From Pyrus communis (Eukaryota > Streptophyta > Magnoliopsida > Rosales > Rosaceae), in NCBI RefSeq assembly GCF_963583255.1, contig NC_084803.1, forward strand, positions 28,122,428-28,186,427: a stretch of 64,000 nt of DNA, in the 5' to 3' direction. Position 1 is the stretch's first letter; each line of letters begins with the position of its first letter. The notes below the pieces were generated by a model. The model saw only the letters and a program-made list of their open reading frames with translations. It did not search any database and had not been told where the DNA came from. Below are positions 11,614-22,322 of the stretch, in pieces. The position numbers were made by a program, and so were the translations under genes.

Positions 11614-12458
11614 CTGAGTTTATGATTCTTTTGTTAAGTAGTTGTATAACTTTTAGTTAATATACATAATGATATATATACATATATGTTTAGCTTTCTG
11701 GGTTTGAGCTTTGTTCCTTGGGGGTTTTGAGCCTTCATTTCACTTAGCCAACCCAATAGCCAATACAAAGTGTAATTATTGCTCCTTGTGAATTTGTATA
11801 GTGTTTGCAATTTGTGAATTGTTCAATTCTTTACCCTAGTTAATTGTTCAATCCATTTTTATTTATGTTGATAAATTACTATCAACTAGCTTTTAATCTT
11901 ATAATATTTCATCTGAATGCTGAAAGATATCTCAAATTCGATTATCCCATCGTCTATCAATTAAAGAAAAAGCATTGGCTGACTCAACATAGCAAGAAGC
12001 ATTGGCTGACTCAACATAGCAAGAAGCTTTGTCCAAAGTGTCTAGCTATAGGATCTCTGTTAGTGGAATCACTTGATGCCCCAGCTAGATTTGAAATCTT
12101 GAAAAGGAATCCCCCAATCAGCTGGGACAACTAATCTATTTCCAATCAACGTTCTAAAAGCAATGCTTTTAACTTTCCCCAATAATATGCTGTACAATAC
12201 AAAAGGCCTTGCTAGTGCCATATCAAAAACATAATTTTGTCAAGGGGCCGGTGGATTGGGCTGTCACAATAAGTTCAATTCATCTCGATTTCGAGGCCTA
12301 TAGCTTGACCGACATAAAAGTTTATCAAATTCTTTGACACAGCTTTTATTTATTTTATTTTTTTCTTAATTTCTTTTACAATTACAGGATATTAAACATT
12401 TAATATTCTATTCTACATCTGATTATTCTTAAAAATAAAAAAATAAAAAATAAAAAAA
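11614..12458. other. 3' flank of the ATL gene, non-coding
   Basis: The ATL 3' UTR probably ends within the first 250 bases, where AT-rich stretches such as 'AATATACATAATGATATATA' could serve polyadenylation. Apart from the short tandem repeat listed next, nothing else was recognised. Confidence 0.4.
11971..12024. repeat. 27-bp tandem duplication
   Basis: 'AGCATTGGCTGACTCAACAT' plus 'AGCAAGA' occurs twice in direct succession. It is a simple local duplication. Confidence 0.85.
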
Positions 12459-12852
12459 GTAGAAACAAAGTTTTTTAAAACACGTCAAAAAATATACGGT
12501 CAACGAAAGAAATAGAATGTTTAAAAAATGTTCCAAATTCTATACCAAGGGAAGTCATTTCAAATTCCATGCCAAGGGAGTTAAGTAAGCCAATTGCTAC
12601 ATAGTTTGGGATTGCTACTGTAATATATAGGATGATGTTTTCCACACACATTAAAAAGGTACAAACAAAGTTTTTTAAAGCACGTCAAAAAATGTACGGT
12701 CAACCAAAGAAACAGAATGTTTAAAAAATGTTTCAAATTCTATACCAAGGGAAGTCATTTCAAATTCCATGCCAAGGGAGTTAAGTAAACTAATTGCTAC
12801 TTAGTTTGGGATTGCTACAATAATATATAGGATGATGTTATCCACACATATT
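12459..12852. repeat. 200-bp direct tandem duplication
   Basis: 12459-12658 and 12659-12852 are about 93% alike by eye. Each starts 'GTAGAAACAAAG' or 'GTACAAACAAAG' and each runs through 'ATACCAAGGGAAGTCATTTC' and 'GGATGATGTTTTCCACACA' or 'GGATGATGTTATCCACACA'. The end of each unit is the left end of an M1-type MITE; only the second copy continues into a full MITE. Confidence 0.85.
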
Positions 12853-12975
12853 TTTTTAACCTCCCACACACTGTTAATATTTATCATTTGATTTTCTTCA
12901 ATTCATTCGATTCAATGGTCAAAATTTGAGAGAAATATGTGAAAGATAAAAATAAGTATGTGAATATCACCACCC
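12833..12975. mobile_element. Small MITE (family M1), copy 2
   Basis: The order matches 5372-5512: left end 'GATGTTATCCACACATA', 'AACCTCCCACACAC', a central 'TCATTTGATT', then 'GTGAAAGATAAAAATAAGTA' and right end 'TGTGAATATCACCACCC'. Confidence 0.55.
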
Positions 12976-14549
12976 AAAATATACAAGGACAAAACAAAAA
13001 ATATAAACATGGATTCGAGCAAAGGTATAATGGAGCATAACAAAATTGGAAGCTGAGGGTGAAGCCACTAAATCAAATCCAAGTGTACCAAAAGGGTGAT
13101 TTTGTACCATAGTACGGTCGTGAAGTGCCTCTCAGTAGGCACTAGCTAGGTGCGGACAAGTAACAAATCCACCCGAACGGCTAGGATTTGATTTCCTCAA
13201 AGACCATTGAACATGTGTTATTGTTAATGGAGAATTTACACACAGAGAAACCATGTGATCGGCTGTGACATTTCGGAGGCCCACAACGGACACTTTGAAC
13301 CGGCCATTAAATTTCTCAAAATTAATCACTATACAATCTATTAGTATAGCAATCCAAACAAAGTTAATCTATTAGTAGAGGTCGTTCTTGCATGGGTTCA
13401 GTTCTCATCGATTTTCCTTCTTTCCTAACAACTAACTATCTAACCTACTAATCTTATTGCTCTACTTTAAAAAAAAAAAAAAATAATAATAGAACACTCA
13501 TGGAATTGATTTTAACTTGAGAAAACCCACCCTAATATAATAAACTTTCAATCACAGAATTACTCAAATAAATTATATAAGTTCACAGTTTCTACTTGGC
13601 TATCTCAGATTGCAATCTTATAGACCTTGTGATAGTTAATTCGCACCTCCAATGAGATAGAGAAATAGAGTTGTAGAGGAAAGCAATGTCACAATCGTTT
13701 GGTAAATGTTGATGTAAAGTTGTTGTACTTGTGTATGATGATCAAAATGACCATCATTTTCAAAGTTTTATGTACTAAACAGTTTTGTAGAAAAATGTAC
13801 TGCATGTACGGGAGAGAGATGAGGGTGCGGGTGGCGGCGGTGGTGGTGAACACGTTGGCATGGGGACGGTTTGGGAGGGGTGATGGTAGTGAAGATGGTG
13901 AGGGTAGTCATTGCTAAGGTGGAGGTGGGGGATTGTGATAATGGTGGATTGTGGTGGCAGCGGTACCATACTAGTCAGCTTTTTTCCCAAGCAAGAGAGT
14001 GTTCAAAGCACATGTACACAATGTCATTTTAAAAAACTAGTAAGGGTATTACGATAATTGAAAAGATTTATTAAAGGCTTTTCTCTGCTTTATGTACTAT
14101 CAAGATGTTATTGCTTTTAAACTAACCAGAATATATGTAGGTAGCTCCATCACAGACCCAACCAATTCCCCCAAATAATCACCTCATTCATCACCTCATC
14201 GGAATTCATGTGAGATTCTGGCAAAGGCAGTCATGTCAATTGCCCGGAGCACGAAGTTTTAGTTCCATCAAATACCAAAAGGGGCCTCACACCCATTTAC
14301 TTTAAACACCCTACTCTTTTTCTAAAAATCTCTGGGCCCCCAAAATTATTTTGCAATTTTCCAACATATTAGCCTTTAGCTAAACTCTTCGTAAAATATA
14401 TAAGTAATTTAAAACTTCAGAATAATCTAAATCAATAGAATAGAAAAACAAAAATGAAAACAAGCATAGAGGTCATGCAACCCATAGGTGATTTTAATTT
14501 ACAATTGATTAATAAAAGTTTTGACTACCCACTATCTCTCTAATTAGAA
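12976..14549. other. Non-coding stretch
   Basis: No exon is supported. A 14-base A-run lies at about 13470. The purine-rich tract around 13800-13960 opens a low-complexity frame (Pro/His-rich on the minus strand) that I do not regard as a gene. Confidence 0.4.
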
Positions 14550-15370
14550 ATTTAGAACTTAAAGAATCACACACAGAGAGGATTGAGCTTAGGAAAACTA
14601 CTTATGGTGAAATCAATTAAGTTAATAGATTGAGTAGGTTGAGATTAATTTAGTTAGTTAATTAATTATATGCTCGTAAGATGTTAAATTGGGAGTTAAA
14701 AGTAAGTTTCGGGTTAATAGGTCCATTTGGTTGACCCATTAGGCTTATAACTAAAGTTGTGCATGAAAACTTCAAGTGAGAAATTTCAAAAGGTCCATCT
14801 ACTTAAGTGAGAAATTCCAAAAGGCCCACCTACACTATATGCCGATTTGAGGTTATTGCACCTAGGGTATCAACTATATAACTCACTTTAAGTCACTTTA
14901 TAGCTCCTTCCAACTTAGGGGTTTTGGAGCGAAAAGAGAAGAACAAGAGCCATCATTCTCCTTCTCTTTACAAACTTGGTCACTATGGTGATAGAGTGCT
15001 ATCTCTCTCTATTCATGGTTACCTCAGCTTCTTCCTTTCTTTGGTGCGGAGAGTTAAAGGCCGCTTTCATTGGAGGCTTTTTTGGAGAAATTTTTTAGGC
15101 AAAGGAAGAACACATCAATGGGCATTTTGAAAGTCCTTTCCTAAAAATTGTAGCATTTGGTTCCATGAGCCAAAGTATGGCTTCAAGTGAATAATCTATT
15201 TACCTTTCTCTTTGTATATGAAAAAATTTTGGTTCATCAACCCTTAGGCCTTGAAGATTTTAGAAAAATGATTTAGTTTTGGATATAGGCATATCTAGCT
15301 TTTGCATTTAATTTTGATTTTAAGCATGAGTTATTAATTAAATCCTCTAATTTAACAATTGTTTTCTTTG
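14550..15370 (+). repeat. LTR-like debris
   Basis: The order of motifs (a 'TTAATTAATTATA' block, 'AAGTAAGTTTCGGGTT', 'GGTTTTGGAGCGAAAAGAG' then C/T-rich leader-like text) parallels the R2 repeat at 4320-4960, but divergence is high. No termini were found. Frames in it lack any recognisable domain. Confidence 0.35.
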
Positions 15371-15599
15371 CAGTGCTTCTACCAAAGCTGGAAAGATGAG
15401 GCCCTGACTGCTTGACAAGGCATGCAAAGTGTAGATATCGAAATTCTGGTGAAATAAATGTTCACTAACACATTAAATTCTAACATTCCAGGGCTTACGT
15501 GGCATGTATCATGTGTCTCACAAATTGTAGACATGGCATGTGACTCGTTAAAACCGAACAAGTCAGTACGAGTGTCAATGGTGACATTTGGTTGAAAAT

Positions 15600-16200
15600 A
15601 GTTAAAGAATTATCTTTAGTAATGCTGTAATTAATTTTAATTTAAATCAAACAAATTAATTGATTTAAATTAATTGATAGAGTTAAATCACGAATCAAGC
15701 CTCAAATCAAGTCTTAGTTCTTAGGTCAATAAATAAAGTCAACAATCAAGGCCAATCCAGCAGTAGGCAAGGGTTGAGAGAGCCTATAAATACGAGGATC
15801 TAAGACAAAGAAAGGGGTTCAGAAAATCATTCTCACACCCAGATGTTGAAGCTCTCAAGCCCCCAAACTCCCAAATTCCCAAACACTTAGAAAACTCACT
15901 GCATTCTTCTTCAAACCCACGAAGAATCATTAAGCACCTCTACATATGCCTGTTCTTCCACAATTACAAGCCAAACCCTTGCGACATTTGTTCATCCTAG
16001 ATCAAGTCATCGTGACCTGTGAATCGACAACTTTCCCTATACACACACACACTTTACATTTCGGAGATTTAACCAAAGGATTCAAAATTGTAAAGAGATT
16101 GTAACTCTAAACTCACTAATACAATACAATATTTTGTACACGTGTTCTTGTTTGATTTGTCATAGGAAATTCATGTTTTCACAAGGTCATCCCAAAATCA
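15600..16200 (+). repeat. LTR- or leader-like segment with TATA box
   Basis: It contains 'GCCTATAAATACGAGG' at about 15784, followed by C-rich leader-like sequence and, near 16100-16190, 'GTAACTCTAAACTCACTAATACAATACAAT', a layout common in plant LTR U3-R-U5 regions. No partner copy in the window confirms it. 16201-16440 carries a short acidic/basic frame with no recognised domain. Confidence 0.35.
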
Positions 16201-16440
16201 ACCGAAACTGGGAATGGATCCTTAATTTGGAATGAGACACCATCAATGTCTTGAATGCCATTGAGCACAAGTGTTCTGAGTATGCAATTAAGCTAGTATA
16301 GATGGAACTAGAACAAGCCTACTTTGAAGTGAGAGATCCAACTAAGGTGATGAAGAAGTCCAAACCCAAAACAAAAGAGAGGTAGAGCAAGCTCATTCAA
16401 CCCAACTACTGGTGAGATGCCAATGAAAAGAAAAGCTTTA

Positions 16441-16791
16441 AAAGAGACTATTTGAGCAACATATGCATATATGTTAACAATTAAAGAAAGGATGAACTCA
16501 AAACAAATCTAAGTCATATTAAATTCAAAGCCTAGTGAATGGTGATCAAAACTCTTTGCATAATCAAAGAGAAAGAGTTGAACTTTCATACCCTTGAAGA
16601 TCATCCATGTGCTGTCAAGGTTATCACCCAAATAGAAGGCCTTCAAGTCCTCTCTTTGCTCCTGGGATTTTCTCTTCTCGAAACTTTGCTCCTTACTTGG
16701 TCCTTTGGGCTTAAGGATTTGTTGATGGATTCTCCAAGCACCAAAGGGATGGTATCTCTAAGTCTCCACACCAAGGATATGAGGTGAAGAT
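16441..16791 (-). repeat. R2 repeat, part left of the copia insertion
   Basis: This is homologous in reverse to about 4695-4960. It stops at 16791 where the copia element starts, and the repeat resumes at 38056. The last five bases, GAAGA (16787-16791), are duplicated at 38051-38055. Confidence 0.65.
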
Positions 16792-18040
16792 GTATAGTTT
16801 AACTTTAAGTGTTTGGCTTTCCTTGTCAAATATTGTAATTGAACCATCACACATGCTCAATCTAGCTTTAGAATATACTCAGTTTATGGGATGTTGTTGC
16901 TGGAGTAAATGTTCAAGAAGTGGCACATTTCATCTTAAAGGTTTGTTCATGCATGTGCATTTCATATCTCTATTTGTATTGCATTCTGTCTCGTTTGATT
17001 GTATAGTCAGTTTTGTGTGCTGACTTCTAGATATCTAGGCACATAGATTAAGACAGCCCACATGGGCTGACTGACACCTTTCTGATGGTAGTCCATTTCT
17101 GGCCATTGATCTGCCTAGATCTCTTTTGCAGTCGACAAGTGTCCTTAGGACAAGTTGGCTGATGGAAAATCTGATTTCCTTGGGTATATTTACTTCTAGG
17201 GTTTCATATTGTTCTTTGATGTTCAGAATTTATTTGTTAAGTTTAAAGCTTGCATCTTCTCTATTTATGAACCCTAACTGGCAAACCTTCCTCATGCATT
17301 AAACATCCAATCATTGTTTATTAGGGTTGCATTGTTTTAAGGTTTTGCATTAAGTCTTGGTCTGGTTTTAAACTTTAAATTTGGTTTTAACCCAAGCTTT
17401 TGGATTCAAGTTAGATTCTTACTTCATCTGGTTGACTGGAGAATCTAACTGGTCATTTGAATCCAGATTTCATGTGTATATTGTAAAATTACATCACATC
17501 ATTGGTCGTGTTGATCTTGGTGCCACAAGGTGATGAGCTCAACAAGAGCTGCCACTTCGTGATGATCGAAGGAGTCCATCTCGTGTAAGGCAAGGTTGCA
17601 CAAAGGTAAAGCTGTTATGTAGATATGGATCTAGGAATTGAGCTTGTGTAGTCTTTGTATGAACCGTAATTTACACTAGTGGATTGAACTTAGTGGAGAG
17701 TCCTTGATTTTTTTTAACCCAGACGTGGGTCTTTCCGGCCAAAAATATCTTGTGTTCAATTTATGTTTATTATATCACACATCCCACATACACATACATG
17801 GTATATATATTTGTTGAACATTTAAATGGTATGTGCTCACTGTCATGCTCACTTGACACATTATAACTTGCAACGATCTACAACCTTGCTGACTAGGCCA
17901 ATTTTTGTGAATTGAAATTGGTATTTGAACCTCAGATTTATCGACTAACAAATCTATCTTAGTTGACTAGCGGGCTTGACGAGTTAGTCCAACAGATTAT
18001 AATTTTTATACATAGGTTATTCCACCTAGTACCAATTACA
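16792..18040 (+). repeat. Copia 5' LTR
   Basis: This 1249-bp sequence is homologous throughout to 36818-38050 (for example 'GTTGAACATTTAAATGGTAT' near 17812 and 37827). It begins TGTATAG and ends CCAATTACA. Differences and small indels relative to the 3' LTR are frequent, so the insertion is old. Confidence 0.88.
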
Positions 18041-18042
18041 AT

Positions 18043-18054
18043 TGGTATCAGAGC
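18043..18054 (+). other. Copia primer-binding site (Met tRNA), split by insertion
   Basis: TGGTATCAGAGC sits two bases after the 5' LTR. It matches the complement of the 3' end of initiator Met tRNA, and the next expected base lies on the far side of the family-L insertion, at 19701 onward (AGAGCC). Confidence 0.85.
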
Positions 18055-19696
18055 TGATGTGATAGAAACTAACACATAAATTAAACCCTATTAATTATGC
18101 AATCGTAGTATGAGTAAGTAGGGATCGTTCTAGGCCGGGAATTAGGAGGGATGCTAATCTACACTAACTAGACTCAAAAACATAAAACTAAACTAAACTG
18201 ACTCAAAACAAACTAAACTGACTCAAATAACTCAAAACAAGCACTAAGGGGTGCTTTGGACGAAAATCTAACTAAATTGACTCAAAACATGAAAGGGGGG
18301 TGTTTGTTTGGACGAAAATTGACTTAAAACTAATAAGTTGCAGAACTAAGTAAAGGTTGCACGAAATTAAGGTGACTTAAGGGGTGAAAGGCTAGCTAGA
18401 TGATTCTTCTCCACACATGAACCATATGCATACAAATCGATTTCCAGTTATTATTCCTATAAACCATGAATAACAATGCCCCAAGTTAATCGTGAACTGC
18501 ATAAATTAACTCTCAGATTTTCCTAATTTCATTGAATTGGACTCAGCGACGCAATCAAATTATTCTTATCAAGTTCCCTATATGAACTACATGATAGAGA
18601 TACATATCAAAGATCATTAAGTTCTATGAAAATCATAAGTATTGACAAGGCATTCGTAACTATGAAGTGCATGATACTCCTGCCATGGATTTACTTAGCA
18701 CAATCATGGCTAGTGACTTCCACTACCTATAAATATAAGTTCATAACTATAAGGTGAAATTCCCTTATATTTTAGCATCAAATTCATGCACGCAAACTAA
18801 GTATGCATCCTTAATCAACATACAAGAATAAGTTATTAATCAAACAAATAAGTAAATCGCATTCATGTTTTACGAAACAATAACTGGATGTAATCAATTC
18901 ATATCACATATATGTTTATGGCTTTGAATTCACCTCTAGCTAAAACGAAATTAGTTCCACATGTTTGCAACCAATCTAATTTAAACATTGAACTAAAACT
19001 AAGGATAGAAAGAACCCAGAAACACTCCAGCACTCCAATGGCCTTGGATGGCAGGTCACAGCACAAGTCATTTTTCTCCTTCCTTCCTTGATGTAGCACT
19101 CTTTATATTTTTCTCTCTGAAATTATCTCTAAAGCTCTCCCTTTATGCGGCAGATATGTGGTGTATTTATAGGGCTAGGGTTCACGGCACCATTCCTTGG
19201 AGGACAAGGATAGGGCATGACAGATTTCTAGGGGAAAAGGATAGAGTGGTTCGGCACAATCTTAGGGCTTCTAGAACCAGATAACAGGTGGTTTCATATG
19301 AAAATGAGTCCCCCTTGCAGCTGGAATTTAGGTAAAATAAGATTAGGATAGGATAAGATAAAATAAGGTAAGTTTGGATAAGTTTTAGATAAAACAGGAC
19401 TACATAAGGTCTCCTTGTTTTCAGTTGATTGAAAGCCATAATAAATCCTTCCTAATTCCTTGCACATTCCTAGCACCTTGTAAGCACCAAAAACGTCCAT
19501 TCCTTGCACTCCATACACAAGTTATCCATTCCAGCCCAAAACTGCTCCAAATTGCTCCAAAATGCCATTTCTTGTCACCTTTGCCAATTGGACCTACAAA
19601 CACACGAAAATAGCTTAAAACACTCTAATAAATATAAACTAACTGAGTAAATGCAAGGAAATAGGCTAACAAAGTCTCATAAATATGTTCCTATCA
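18055..19696 (-). mobile_element. Family L solo LTR (1642 bp) at the copia primer site
   Basis: On the minus strand it starts TGATAGGA and ends CACATCA, and it is flanked by AGAGC on both sides (18050-18054, 19697-19701). A TATA-like TATAAATA lies on the minus strand at 19164-19171, and the conserved U5-like signature is at about 18090-18160. It has no internal region and no coding capacity, as expected of a solo LTR left by LTR-LTR recombination. Confidence 0.88.
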
Positions 19697-19796
19697 AGAG
19701 CCTTGCTCTAGATATACACAGAGTGATCTCTGAGATTTGCTGGTATTGGGTGGAATCTCACCATAGACTGTGATCGTGTTGGCAGCTCGTGTAATA

Positions 19797-20934
19797 CACC
19801 TTCATTGTTTGATGGTACAAATTATACCGCTTGGAACGAGAAATTTCAAATCTTTTTTGAGGCACAAGATCTTATTGATGTTTCACTCTTGAGTGGAAGT
19901 CTCCATTGGGCCTAGTCAATGGAGAGTCTGTGATTAAGCCAAAATGTGAATAGACTCAAGGAGAAATTGCTTCGGCTATAGCAAATGGGAAACCAATTAA
20001 TGCAATTGTTTCTGCCATTTTCTCTAATCAGTTTACTCATGTTCGATGTTGCATTACTACCAAGCAAGCTTGAGACAAACTCCAAATTCTTCATGAGGGT
20101 GATAAACAAGTGAGAAATCTGAAGCTCTAAATGACCCTTTCAAAATTTGGGGATCTGAGAATGCTCGAGTCTGAGACTTTCTCAGGTCTTCTATAAGAAA
20201 GCTTAAGGGTTAACAAATGAGGCTTTGGGGTTAGGGAAGCCTATTGATGAAACAACCATTGTTCAAAAGATTTTGAAATGCTTGTCCAAGAGATTTCAAG
20301 CAAAGAAGGCTGCCATTCAAGAGTTTAAGGACCTAAATGAGATCAAGCTTGGAAAATTAGTTGGGAAACTTATTACTTATGAGATGGAGCTTGACATGGA
20401 TGAAAGTGACTCCAAGAAGAGAAAAGAAGCAGCCCTTCGTGGTGTTCAGAATTGTGAGGTTGTTGGTGATGTATGTAAACATGCCTCAGATGATGATCTT
20501 ACTCTATTCGTTAAACAATTCAGAAGAATTCTAAAAATTAAAGGGAATGATTCTAAATAGTTTAGTGAGCCATCAAACAGTCGGGAAAAACAACCACTGG
20601 AGTGAAGAATAAAGTATTCACTAGAAAATGAGACAAAGGTTTATTGAAGGTATCTGGTCCCTGCTTTGCATGTGGTGGAAGTGGGCATTGTTCTGCTGAT
20701 TGTGCTAACACCAAACTCTTTGGTCAAAAGCGCGAAAAGGAAATGATGGTTGCTTGGAGTGATGACAATGAACAAGGTTTTGTGCAATCTGATGAGTTGT
20801 CAGATGATAAAGAAAAGGTTGTTACTTTTGTTGCTCCAATTGAAGAAGTGTCTCTAAGTGATGATGATTCTGTTCTGAATGGCAATGAGGATAAAACTTA
20901 TGATGAATTGTGCATTAAGTATGATACTCTTTGA
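19797..20934 (+). pseudogene. Copia gag, broken
   Basis: It starts with a gag-like PSLFDGTNYTAWNEKFQIFF and continues through frames 20225-20560 and 20644-20934. A first zinc knuckle, CFACGGSGHCSADC (C-x2-C-x4-H-x4-C), is encoded near 20662-20703. In-frame stops and frameshifts separate the parts (for example a stop at 19911-19913 and another at 20558-20560). In life this would be the capsid/nucleocapsid protein that packages element RNA. Confidence 0.8.
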
Positions 20935-21916
20935 TGAGACTTGCTCTACAAAAGTGGAGAAGATTGAACTACCTAAAAAAGTTACTGAGTTACAAAAGGA
21001 AAACAAGTATCTTCTTCTAGTCAGAATTAAACTGGATGAAAAGATTGGTTATCTTGAGGCTCATGTTGAGGAGCTAAATGGGAAAGCTCATAATTGCAAT
21101 GACAAAGTTAAAGATAAAGATGTCATCTTTACACTTGAAGCTCAAGTCCAAAACTTGCTAAAATCTCAAGAAAATTTGACGAATCAAATTCATGTGTTGT
21201 AGCCAAACAATGTAATGTATCATGAAACTAACAGGAAACAGCTACTTGAGTTGAATGAGGCAAATGATAAAGTTATTCGCCTTACTATTGGAGCTGAAAA
21301 ATTTGACAAGATGCTTAGTTTTGGGAAACTACACGGTGACAAAAGTGGTCTTGGTTTTGTAGAATGTGGCTCAAGTTTTATTCCCACCAAAACAAAATTT
21401 GTGAGAGAATCTAGGCCTGTATCTTAGAATGCCAAACACTGTCCAAAGACAAGATCTGTTCCTACGTGTCATCACTGTGGTGAAGTTGGGCACATTCATC
21501 CAAAATGTAGAAAATTGTACTCTGGAAATACCAACTTGCTGAAGGATCAGGTGGACCGTCTCATCATCGAAATCAACAGAATTGCTCAGCTTGTTCATTC
21601 TTCTTCATCTGGAAATATTAAGCTAAGTTCGAAGTGGGTTGAGAATGACTCAAAATGGTGCCTAGTTGTTCTAAATGTTGTATCTTTTACCAAACCAAAT
21701 GTGTGGTATCTTAATAATGGGTGCTCTCATCATATGACTGAAGATAATGAGGCTTTCTCATCTATTGCTCTTTTTATTGGCGGTGGTGTTATGTTTGGTG
21801 GTGGAGACAAGTCTCAGATCATAGGGAAAAATGATGTCAAGATCCCTGGATTACCTAAGCTTGAAAATGTTAGCTATGTCGATGGGTTGAAATCAAATCT
21901 CATTAGCATTATCTAG
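20935..21916 (+). pseudogene. Copia gag C-terminus and protease, broken
   Basis: 20935-21427 encodes a charged, Leu/Lys/Glu-rich stretch likely to form a coiled coil. A second zinc knuckle, CHHCGEVGHIHPKC, follows at about 21462. The protease segment at 21515-21916 contains WYLNNGCSHHMT; in the family the active site is D-S/T-G, and here both the Asp and the next residue read Asn, consistent with G-to-A changes. A stop at 21914-21916 ends the frame. Confidence 0.8.
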
Positions 21917-22092
21917 TTGTGTGATGATGTGGCTGATGAAGTGTGCTTCTCAAAAATAGGGTGTCAGATTGTAGATGAACACGGAAAGAACTTGCTTGTA
22001 CTCCCGAGATCTGGAGACAGTCGCTACATTCTTCATGATTCTTCATGTCTCTAAAGTTGTTGAATACTCCTAGTGTCACAAAGCTATTGATG

Positions 22093-22322
22093 AAGCTAGT
22101 GTTCTGTGGCATAAGGAACTTGGGCATGTGAACTTCAAAGACCCCAATAAGTTGTCTAAATATAAGGTTGTGAGAGGGCTGCCACCTCTTTCTATTTCTG
22201 ACTCATATGTTTGTGGACCATGTCAATTGGGAAAGCAATCTAGGGTGGCTCACAAGAAAGTGACTGGCATCGAAACAACCAACCATCTTCAATTAATTTA
22301 TACGGATCTTGTTGGACCAATT
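22093..22322 (+). pseudogene. Copia integrase N-terminal zinc region, cut by insertion
   Basis: It encodes LWHKELGHVNF, then VCGPCQLGKQSRVAHKK, then LIYTDLVGPI. This is the GAG-pre-integrase HHCC zinc region followed by the start of the integrase core (first catalytic Asp in 'YTDLVGP'). It stops at 22322, where the Ty3-type element is inserted, and continues at 31241. Confidence 0.88.

Noticed and set aside
13775..13990. Minus-strand Pro/His-rich frame
   Set aside because: Its composition follows directly from a purine-rich low-complexity tract. No domain or splice support.
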